DNA of 13,444 nucleotides, taken from NCBI GenBank assembly GCA_949935685.1, contig CATLGN010000020.1:1-13444 (forward strand), given 5' to 3'. Positions within the stretch are counted from its first letter, which is position 1. Every line of letters begins with the position of its first letter. Below the pieces are notes generated by a model. The model was given only the letters and a program-made list of their open reading frames with translations, searched no databases and was not told where the DNA came from. This document shows, piece after piece, positions 1 through 5,342 of the stretch. The translations under genes and the position numbers were made by a program. Source of the stretch: an uncultured Lachnospiraceae bacterium (lineage in GTDB: Bacteria > Bacillota > Clostridia > Lachnospirales > Lachnospiraceae).

Positions 1-112
1 TCTGTCCCCGCTTTTTCCCAAAGCCAATTCCGTTTCCCATCACGACAATTTCCCTGCCGTTTTCATCCAGAGCGCTGATCACGCTGTTATTTATAATTCG
101 CTCGATAACCAA
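1..112 (-). CDS. licT: BglG/LicT-family transcriptional antiterminator, N-terminal fragment (cut by window edge)
   Basis: Thirty-seven codons run leftward off the window. The translation starts MVIERIINNSVISALDENG and continues with REIVVMGNGIGFGKKRG. This is the co-antiterminator (CAT) RNA-binding domain of the BglG/SacY/LicT family: the I-N-N pair, the VVMGxGIGF block and the following basic KK are its hallmarks. Family members bind a RAT hairpin in nascent RNA, prevent terminator folding, and are controlled through PTS phosphorylation of two PRD domains. Those domains would lie beyond the left edge and are not visible. The start is TTG at 112, chosen because AAGGGGA lies 6 nt upstream and because CAT domains begin almost at the initiator residue. 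The leader carries a promoter, a RAT site and a terminator, so autoregulation is likely. LicT is the best guess from the bgl-like RAT; assignment to LicT rather than another BglG paralogue is inference. Confidence 0.88.
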   Translation of the reverse strand, partial: MVIERIINNSVISALDENGREIVVMGNGIGFGKKRGQ

Positions 113-118
113 TTTTTA

Positions 119-125
119 TCCCCTT
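119..125 (-). promoter_or_regulatory. Ribosome binding site that fixes the TTG start of the antiterminator gene
   Basis: AAGGGGA on the minus strand, 6 nt before the TTG at 112. No ATG or GTG lies nearby in frame, so this site decides the start. Confidence 0.75.
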
Positions 126-167
126 CAGAAAATCTGCAGGAAACCGTGTGGAGCTTCCCGCTGTAAT

Positions 168-198
168 AAAAAAAGCGCGGTTACGCGTTTCCTCGCGC
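168..198 (-). terminator. Second terminator-like hairpin in the antiterminator-gene leader
   Basis: On the minus strand GCGCG (198-194), a bulged A (193) and G192 pair with CCGCGC (180-175). The stem has 6 bp with one bulge and an 11-nt loop, and is followed at once by seven Ts (174-168). It lies downstream of the RAT-linked terminator and upstream of the coding region. It fits a weak intrinsic terminator or attenuator, but it is not RAT-linked and could instead be part of the larger GC-rich structure at 168-245. Confidence 0.45.
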
Positions 199-205
199 AC
201 AGGCA

Positions 206-220
206 GACTGCGAAGCAGTC
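206..220. repeat. Perfect short inverted repeat in the leader RNA
   Basis: GACTGC and GCAGTC form exact 6-bp arms around a 3-nt loop. The repeat lies in a GC-rich stretch (about 175-242) inside an otherwise AT-rich leader. It would form a small stable hairpin between the two terminator-like structures. Its function is unknown. Confidence 0.5.
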
Positions 221-264
221 ATTCCCTCTCCGCGGGTCGCGCATTGTAATTTTTTATCCTACCG

Positions 265-320
265 AATAAAAAACCAAATTTTATAAATCAATCACCCCTG
301 ATTAACTTATAAAATCTGGT
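265..320 (-). terminator. RAT-controlled intrinsic terminator upstream of the antiterminator gene
   Basis: On the minus strand ACCAGATTTTATAA (320-307) pairs with TTATAAAATTTGGT (286-273). All 14 positions pair, with one G-U wobble. The loop can extend the stem further through AATCA/TGATT around GGGG. The T-rich tail TTTTTTATT follows directly. The first three bases of the stem (ACC) are also the last bases of the RAT site, so the two structures exclude each other. This is the classic arrangement for BglG-family antitermination. Confidence 0.9.
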
Positions 321-344
321 TTTGCCTGCTTCCAGTAACAATCC
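318..344 (-). promoter_or_regulatory. RAT site (ribonucleic antiterminator) of bgl/LicT type
   Basis: The minus strand reads GGATTGTTACTG, then GAA, then GCAGGCAAAACC. From memory this matches the Bacillus bgl-type RAT almost base for base, differing mainly in the variable loop. It sits about 40 nt after the expected transcription start and overlaps the downstream terminator stem by 3 nt. When bound by a CAT domain it should stop that terminator forming. The encoded regulator is the obvious ligand. The same protein probably also acts on a beta-glucoside PTS transcript outside the window (inference). Confidence 0.92.
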
Positions 345-389
345 ATCTTTTATATCCGTTTCGCAATCTGTTACTTAAGAACTATAGAC

Positions 390-418
390 AGTATAGCAAT
401 GTATCCAAACATTGTCAA
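390..418 (-). promoter_or_regulatory. SigA-type promoter of the antiterminator gene
   Basis: TTGACA (418-413), a 17-bp spacer, then TATACT (395-390) on the minus strand: a perfect -35 and a 5/6 -10 at ideal spacing. Transcription would begin near 383, giving a leader of about 270 nt that contains the RAT site and both hairpins. Confidence 0.9.
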
Positions 419-476
419 CCCATTTTTCGCAACTTTTATCTTTTTCAAGAAAATCATTCTGTTTTTTTGTGCAGAA

Positions 477-505
477 TGTACAATCTGTGAAGGCTGCCGT
501 ATAAT
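477..505 (+). promoter_or_regulatory. Probable promoter of the GerA-family gene
   Basis: TGTACA (477-482), a 17-bp spacer and TATAAT (500-505) on the plus strand, ending 65 nt before the ATG at 571. The -10 is perfect and the -35 matches TTGACA at 4 of 6 positions. Germination receptor genes are normally read by forespore SigG. A GAATG at 474-478 resembles a SigG -35, but the spacing and -10 fit only partly, so the sigma factor is open. Confidence 0.55.
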
Positions 506-570
506 TGCCCCCGTTTGTGAGGACAATATGCATCAATATGTCTGTTTAGCGGGAAGGCGGCGACCATACC

Positions 571-2025
571 ATGAAATTATCAACATCACTGGAATACAAT
601 AAAAAACAGGCCTGCGAACGCTTTCCGCTCGGAAAGAGTTTTGACCTGATTACACGGGATCTGTATCTTGGCAATACCGCCGCGTGGTTCCTGGGCGTCA
701 ACGGCATGTGCCGGACAGAAGTGCTGCAGGAAATCTTCTCCGATCTGCCAAATCCTGCTTATATGAAAGACAGTACGATCGAGGATATTTCCCGGGATAT
801 GGCCTCCAAAATCGGCTATGCCCAGACCGAGCTGACGGACGACTGGGATACGATCGTTTCCGCCGTGTTAAGCGGCCCCTGCGTCCTGCTTGTGGACGGT
901 TTCGCGCAAGCGATCCTGCTCGATACCCGCACTTACCCGGCCAGAAGCATCTCCGAGCCGGAGACAGAGCGGGTGACAATGGGCGCACGTGACGGTTTCG
1001 TGGAAACCATGCTTTTCAACGCCAATCTGATTCGGCGCCGTATCCGCAATCCCCGCCTGACATTCGCCGTGCGGTCCGTGGGAAGCGACAGCCGCACCGA
1101 TGTGGCCATCGCCTATATCGACGGCTATGTCGATGAGGCGCTGCTCCGAAAAATCGACGAAAGTCTGCTTGCCGTCCGGGCAACTTCCCTGACGATGGGC
1201 GCCAAAAGTCTGGAAGAACTGCTTGTCCCCAAACGCTGGTATCATCCTCTGCCCAGCATCCAGCAGACGCAGCGTCCCGACGTGGCCTGTAGCTATCTGA
1301 CGGAGGGAAATATCCTGCTCCTCGTGGATAATTCTCCCTCCGCCCTGATTCTGCCGAGTACGATCTTTCAGTTTACCCAGAGCCCGGAAGACTATTACAA
1401 AAGCCCCGTGGTCGGCAGTTACAGCCGTCTGCTTCGTTTTTGCTGCATCTTTATCAGCCTGCTTTTGCTGCCTGTGTTTCTGCTGCTCGGCTCGTATTTT
1501 CCCGCTGTCGCGGACACGCTCTCTCTCTTTCCCGTCGAACAGCTCAGCAGCGGCAGACTGCTTTTATACACCTTGTTTGCCGAGCTGGCGCTCGACCTGT
1601 TCCAGTATTCCGCCGCCCACAGCCCCTCCTCGTATTCCGGCGCCCTTTCCATCGTCGGCGGCCTGATTCTCAGCGACGCCGCCATCGATCTGCACTGGGT
1701 TTCGCTGGAGGTAATGTTTTATGCGGCGGCCACCATGCTGGCCTCGCTGGCGCTTTCCAGCACCGCCTTTTCGGAAGGGCTGCGCTGCTATCGGATTTTC
1801 CTGCTCCTTGTCACCGGTATGTTCGGCCTGTGGGGGTTTCTGTGCGGCTGTGCGCTCGTCTTTCTTTCCATTTTGACAACGCCCTCCTTCGCGGGAAAAA
1901 GCTTTTTCTGGCCGCTGTTTCCCTTCAACCGGAAAGCGCTTTCCACATTGTTTTTCCGAAAGCCCACCTATATGGCGCAGCCCGGCAATGTGTGGAAACG
2001 GGAACGCCAAAAACACGATCACTGA
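571..2025 (+). CDS. GerA-family spore germination protein (GerAA/SpoVAF type)
   Basis: A 484-residue integral membrane protein of the GerA family, the A-subunit of nutrient germination receptors in the spore inner membrane, or its SpoVAF relative. A soluble N-terminal domain (about 1-285) carries the family signature TERVTMGARDGF followed by NANLIRRRIRNP (residues 132-161). The C-terminal half has hydrophobic segments near 287-308, 330-345, 357-396 and 408-437, including GALSIVGGLILSDAAI (357-372), typical of GerA proteins. The opening SFDLITRDLYLGNTAAWFLG (23-42) reads more like SpoVAF than GerAA. No GerB or GerC subunit gene follows, which also favours a SpoVAF-like or orphan subunit. The ATG at 571 has GGGAAGG 13 nt upstream, a rather long spacing. 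The 3' end overlaps the convergent pdaA-like gene by 7 bp, so there is no room for a terminator between them. Confidence 0.9.
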   Translation: MKLSTSLEYNKKQACERFPLGKSFDLITRDLYLGNTAAWFLGVNGMCRTEVLQEIFSDLPNPAYMKDSTIEDISRDMASKIGYAQTELTDDWDTIVSAVLSGPCVLLVDGFAQAILLDTRTYPARSISEPETERVTMGARDGFVETMLFNANLIRRRIRNPRLTFAVRSVGSDSRTDVAIAYIDGYVDEALLRKIDESLLAVRATSLTMGAKSLEELLVPKRWYHPLPSIQQTQRPDVACSYLTEGNILLLVDNSPSALILPSTIFQFTQSPEDYYKSPVVGSYSRLLRFCCIFISLLLLPVFLLLGSYFPAVADTLSLFPVEQLSSGRLLLYTLFAELALDLFQYSAAHSPSSYSGALSIVGGLILSDAAIDLHWVSLEVMFYAAATMLASLALSSTAFSEGLRCYRIFLLLVTGMFGLWGFLCGCALVFLSILTTPSFAGKSFFWPLFPFNRKALSTLFFRKPTYMAQPGNVWKRERQKHDH

Positions 2026-2819
2026 ATCTCACCGAGCGGCCGGATGCGGTAGCCCATCTTTTCCCATTCGGTCAGCAGTTCATCCAATATCTGTCCGTTC
2101 GTCGCGGAAGTACTATGTAAGAGCACAATGGCGCCGGGATGGATCCTGCCGAGCAGCTTTTCAAAAGCCTCCTCCTTCGTGGGCTGGTCGTCTTCCAGCC
2201 AGTCTACATAGGCCAGGCTCCAGAAAAACGTCTGATAGCCCATGGCTTTTGCATGTTTCAGCGTTTCCATGCTGTATTTTCCCTGCGGCGGCCGGTAAAA
2301 TTTCGCCAGTTCCCCGCCGGTGATCTCTTTATATTTTTCTTCCAGCAGCCGGATCTCCTGTTCAAACTCCGCCTCTGATTTCACCGTCATATCGGGATGA
2401 TGGTAAGAATGGTTTCCCACCGTATGCCCTTCCGCTGCCATCCGCTTTACCAGTTCCGGGCTTGTTTCCAGATAATTGCCAACGACAAAAAAAGTGGCCG
2501 ACACCTGATGCTTTTTCAGCGCGTCCAGTATGGCCGGTGTATTTCCGTTTTCAAATCCCGCGTCAAAGGTGAGATAGATCACCTTCTCCTGTGTGCCGCC
2601 CACATACCAGGCGTCATACGCCGCCAGTTCTTCGGCTCCGGTATTGCCCGTCGGCTTCTGCCCGCTCTCTCCGAACCCAAGCCCCCAGTCCTTTGACTCA
2701 TGCGCTATGGCGGAAGTCTCCTTCCACACATTCACGCCCCCTGCCAGACCGGCCCCGATCATATACATCATCACAAACAACAGACCGACCCGGGCCAGAA
2801 CCTTATATTCGTTTACCAT
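2019..2819 (-). CDS. pdaA: PdaA-type polysaccharide deacetylase (delta-lactam cortex de-N-acetylase)
   Basis: A 266-residue NodB-fold (carbohydrate esterase family 4) deacetylase. PdaA removes the acetyl group from N-acetylmuramic acid so that muramic delta-lactam can form in spore cortex. Visible elements are an N-terminal hydrophobic anchor or signal (about 8-28), WGLGF (45-49), the catalytic TFDAGFENG (84-92), the metal-binding NHSYHHP (136-142, H137 and H141), RPPQG (176-180), FWSLAYVDW (199-207) and IVLLHS (231-236, H235). The TFDxGxENG form, the WG(L/F) motif and the FWSL.(F/Y).DW motif are typical of PdaA rather than general deacetylases. The start at 2819 has AAGGCG close upstream. 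It lies 58 nt after the dehydrogenase gene on the same strand, so it could be read from the glycan operon. A TATACT (2860-2855) lies in the gap but lacks a good -35. Its role in the spore is established for the family, not tested here. Confidence 0.93.
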   Translation of the reverse strand: MVNEYKVLARVGLLFVMMYMIGAGLAGGVNVWKETSAIAHESKDWGLGFGESGQKPTGNTGAEELAAYDAWYVGGTQEKVIYLTFDAGFENGNTPAILDALKKHQVSATFFVVGNYLETSPELVKRMAAEGHTVGNHSYHHPDMTVKSEAEFEQEIRLLEEKYKEITGGELAKFYRPPQGKYSMETLKHAKAMGYQTFFWSLAYVDWLEDDQPTKEEAFEKLLGRIHPGAIVLLHSTSATNGQILDELLTEWEKMGYRIRPLGEIQ

Positions 2820-2877
2820 GCTTCGCCTTATCCTGCTTCCTGTTTCTTTTGTGAAGTATATGCAGGAAAGCGGGAAG

Positions 2878-3921
2878 TTAGGAAAGGATTATCATAACTT
2901 TACCGTATTCCTCCGTTTTATCCCGCATAAGCGCAAAGCCATTTCCGGCTTCTTCCAGCGGAAATCTGTGGGTAATCAGCGCCGCGGGATCAATCCGCCT
3001 CTCCTGCAGGCGATTGCACACATAATGCCAGTCATCGTCCGGCTCATGGGTAAACGTCGTATTCCATGTGCCCGTCACGGTAAGCTGGCTGCGAAGGATT
3101 TTCCAATAGCAGTTTTTTGCTAACGTCATATCCGAAGCGGGATTGCCGACCAGCACGACCCGGCCGCCGGGCGCCGCGCTCTCAACGCCCAGTGAAACGG
3201 TATCCTGTTTTCCCACACATTCGAAAAAGACGTCGGCTCCCGCGCCGCCCGTGCGTTCCGCAATCCATCCGCGCACATCGTCGCCCGCGTCGCAGTAACA
3301 GTCTTCCGGCACGCCCAGCCCGGCCGCCGCCTGTCTCTGAAACGCTTTGTTGCCGACTGCGAAAATATGTTCCATACCGGCCTCCTTTAAAAACATCACC
3401 AGCAGCAGACCGATCGTCCCCAGACCACAGACAACGATCCGGTCACGCTTTTCCATGGCAATCCGCCGCATGGCATGTACGGCCACCGCCATCGGCTCCA
3501 GCATGGCGCCTTCCGCAAACGACACCGTATCCGGCAGCGCAATCAGATTATCCGCCGGCACGGCCGCATACTGCGCAAAACCGCCGTCCCTGCGCGAGCC
3601 CAGATAATCGTAATGACGGCACATTTCATACTGCCGGTTCCGGCACGGCCCGCAGTCATGACACGGAATCAGCGGAAAGACGCCGACACGCCGGTGCAGC
3701 CATTTTCGCTGCGCGCCCTCCGCCTTTACGACCACGCCGGAAAACTCATGTCCGGGAATCAGCGGATGGACATGCGCGCCGGTCCGGTATATGCGGGGAA
3801 TGTCCGAGCCGCAGATCCCCGCCGCCCTGACTTCCACCAGTACTTCGCCCGCTGCCGGAACCGGCTCCGCAACGTTCTCATGCCTGCAGTCTCCGATATG
3901 ATGCAATACCCATGCTTCCAT
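2878..3921 (-). CDS. Zinc-dependent medium-chain dehydrogenase, putative sugar-phosphate/polyol-phosphate reductase
   Basis: A 347-residue medium-chain dehydrogenase/reductase of the sorbitol/galactitol-1-phosphate dehydrogenase type. Catalytic-zinc elements are GICGSD (C37), PGHE (H58, E59) and LEPMAVA (E142). The structural zinc site is the four-cysteine lobe C87, C90, C93, C101. The nucleotide-binding turn is GLGTIG (166-171). The residue usually Asp at the end of strand 2 in NAD-users appears replaced in AVGNKAFQR, which may mean NADP(H) preference (inference). The start is ATG at 3921 with GAGGG 5 nt upstream; a longer form from TTG at 3948 adds nine basic residues and is unlikely. The gene overlaps the cytidylyltransferase gene by 44 nt. 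By analogy with TarJ beside TarI, it probably reduces a ketose phosphate to the alditol phosphate that the neighbour activates. The exact substrate cannot be read from sequence. Confidence 0.85.
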   Translation of the reverse strand: MEAWVLHHIGDCRHENVAEPVPAAGEVLVEVRAAGICGSDIPRIYRTGAHVHPLIPGHEFSGVVVKAEGAQRKWLHRRVGVFPLIPCHDCGPCRNRQYEMCRHYDYLGSRRDGGFAQYAAVPADNLIALPDTVSFAEGAMLEPMAVAVHAMRRIAMEKRDRIVVCGLGTIGLLLVMFLKEAGMEHIFAVGNKAFQRQAAAGLGVPEDCYCDAGDDVRGWIAERTGGAGADVFFECVGKQDTVSLGVESAAPGGRVVLVGNPASDMTLAKNCYWKILRSQLTVTGTWNTTFTHEPDDDWHYVCNRLQERRIDPAALITHRFPLEEAGNGFALMRDKTEEYGKVMIILS

Positions 3922-4627
3922 CTGTGCCCTCTTTTCCCTCTTCCACAATCCGGCGGAAACGTTCCAGATCCCCGCCCGTCGTTATCTTAAAATTCCGCTC
4001 GTCCCCCGGTATCATCACCATATCCATGCCGGCCATAACGGCCGGCTCTGTGGAACCGTTGATTTCCAGAATCCGCTGCGGCAAAAGCCGCCGGTTGGCG
4101 TCCAGATACGGCCCAAGCCGGAACACCTCCGGAGCCTGTCCGGCAAAAATTTCCCTCCGGTCCAGCAGCGAGCCGATTGTTTTCCCGTCCGTGCTTCCAT
4201 AAACCGTATCTTTCATCGGCAGCACCGGGAGCACGCCGTCGTGACCGTCCGCCGCCGCCAGACAGGCCGATACCATTGCCGCCGTCAGCAGCGGCCGGGC
4301 GGCGTCGTGTATCAAAACCCGGTCGGCATCATCGGCACATGCCCTGATGTCAAGCAGCCCATTGTAAATGGAAAGCTGCCGATTGGCGCCCGGTTCGGAA
4401 AATCCGCGGAACTTTTTCGCCGGATCGCAGTCGGCCAGCCAGTCCGTGATCGCCTCCCGCCAGGGAGCGGCCGCCACGATATGGATTCTGTCGATGTCCC
4501 GATGGGCGGACAGCAATGCCACACTGTAAGACAGGATTGCCCGTCCGCCCACTTCGATATATTGTTTGGGAATATCCGTCCCGGCCCTGCTGCCGGTGCC
4601 GCCGGATAAGACAAGGGCGATATTCAC
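3878..4627 (-). CDS. IspD/TarI-family cytidylyltransferase, putative CDP-alditol synthase
   Basis: A 249-residue nucleotidyltransferase of the IspD/TarI family, which joins CTP to a polyol phosphate. The CTP-binding loop LSGGTGSRAG (7-16) leads to PKQY (20-23). Further family landmarks are NRQLSIYNGL (82-91, R83), HDAARP (107-112), PMKDTVY (137-143) and NFKITTGGDL (212-221, K214). The GTG start at 4627 is chosen because GAGGAGGG lies just upstream and because the Rossmann-like strand begins at the next residue; the open frame upstream lies inside the epimerase gene. It follows the epimerase gene by 14 nt and its end overlaps the dehydrogenase gene. Housekeeping IspD (methylerythritol phosphate pathway) is possible, but this setting, flanked by a sugar-phosphate epimerase and a polyol dehydrogenase inside a glycan operon, argues for a TarI-like role making CDP-ribitol or another CDP-alditol. 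Confidence 0.85.
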   Translation of the reverse strand: MNIALVLSGGTGSRAGTDIPKQYIEVGGRAILSYSVALLSAHRDIDRIHIVAAAPWREAITDWLADCDPAKKFRGFSEPGANRQLSIYNGLLDIRACADDADRVLIHDAARPLLTAAMVSACLAAADGHDGVLPVLPMKDTVYGSTDGKTIGSLLDRREIFAGQAPEVFRLGPYLDANRRLLPQRILEINGSTEPAVMAGMDMVMIPGDERNFKITTGGDLERFRRIVEEGKEGTDGSMGIASYRRLQA

Positions 4628-4641
4628 AGGCGTCCCTCCTC

Positions 4642-5304
4642 TCAAAACCGCAGTTCCCGAATGGCCTGCAGCGTCTCCCCATAGGGCCTGTCTTTGCCAA
4701 AGAGCAGCGTCGTGCCAAGCACAAAGCCTTTGACCCCTTTGGGCGCATATTCCAGTATCTTTTCCGCGCTGCACGCGCCGTCCCAGTATATCTCGAAATC
4801 CATATCCTCTTTCAATGAAAGAAGTCTCGTGATCTTCTTGCCCACATACGGCAGATACATCTGTCCGGCATTGCCCGGATTGACGGACATGACAAGCACC
4901 TTTTTGACAATGCGCAGCATTTCCATCACCGTCTCCACGCTTGTCCCCGGATTGATGGCAATACCCGGTATCAGGCCCGCGTTAATAATAAACTGCAGCG
5001 TCGTCGAAGGGTGATATTCCGCCTCCGGGTGGATATAAATGGTATCGCCCGGTCTGAGATTTTCCAGAAACAACCCGATCCGGTTATTCGGATGCTCGAT
5101 CATCAGATGCACATCCACCGGCCCTTTCGCATGCCGGGCTATGTATGTCATATCGTTTAAAGACATGGCAAAATTGGGAACATACCGTCCGTCCATAATA
5201 TCGATATGAAAGGAATCGATTCCTCCTTCTTCCAGCGCTTTTACCTCTTTTTCCAGATTGCCGAAATCGGCGCACATCATGGAAGCCGTTAATTCAAAAT
5301 CCAT
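4642..5304 (-). CDS. Ribulose-/allulose-phosphate 3-epimerase family protein, divergent
   Basis: A 220-residue TIM barrel of the pentulose/hexulose-phosphate 3-epimerase family. The metal and catalytic set is present: FHIDIMDG (H33, D35), DVHLMIEHP (H66) and YWDGACS (D175). VMSVNPG (138-144) marks the phosphate side. Two details differ from housekeeping ribulose-5-phosphate epimerase: the opening is ASMMCADF rather than PSILSADF, and the mobile loop reads NPGNAGQ rather than NPGFGGQ. The first and the ending GFVLGTTLLFG resemble AlsE, the allulose-6-phosphate epimerase. The start at 5304 has a strong AGGAGGT 4 nt upstream. It heads the epimerase-cytidylyltransferase-dehydrogenase trio and probably supplies their ketose phosphate. 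Whether that is ribulose-5-P, xylulose-5-P or a hexulose-6-P is undecided. Confidence 0.88.
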   Translation of the reverse strand: MDFELTASMMCADFGNLEKEVKALEEGGIDSFHIDIMDGRYVPNFAMSLNDMTYIARHAKGPVDVHLMIEHPNNRIGLFLENLRPGDTIYIHPEAEYHPSTTLQFIINAGLIPGIAINPGTSVETVMEMLRIVKKVLVMSVNPGNAGQMYLPYVGKKITRLLSLKEDMDFEIYWDGACSAEKILEYAPKGVKGFVLGTTLLFGKDRPYGETLQAIRELRF

Positions 5305-5342
5305 TGTTACCTCCTGTCATCAACGGAAACGTTCCGCAATCG

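Noticed and set aside
399..602. 67-residue frame on the plus strand before the GerA-family gene
   Set aside because: It begins inside the minus-strand promoter, lacks a ribosome binding site and overlaps the real start by 32 nt; no family resemblance.
1440..2120. 226-residue frame overlapping the GerA-family gene in another plus-strand phase
   Set aside because: Low-complexity Arg/Ala/His translation; the GerA frame covers the same DNA with conserved membrane segments.
2855..2860. TATACT on the minus strand as a possible -10 for the pdaA-like gene
   Set aside because: At 17-bp spacing the -35 would be TCCTAA (2 of 6 matches) and there is no extended -10; too weak to list as a promoter.
3922..3948. 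TTG at 3948 as the start of the dehydrogenase
   Set aside because: It adds a basic nine-residue tail not expected in the family, whereas ATG 3921 has a well-placed GAGGG.
4628..4774. Upstream extension of the cytidylyltransferase frame
   Set aside because: This part lies within the end of the epimerase gene and reads as non-family sequence; GTG 4627 has a strong ribosome binding site directly before the CTP-binding strand.
5316..5336. CGGAA/TTCCG inverted repeat before the epimerase gene as a terminator
   Set aside because: Only about 5 bp with no T-run after it; at most a minor RNA hairpin.
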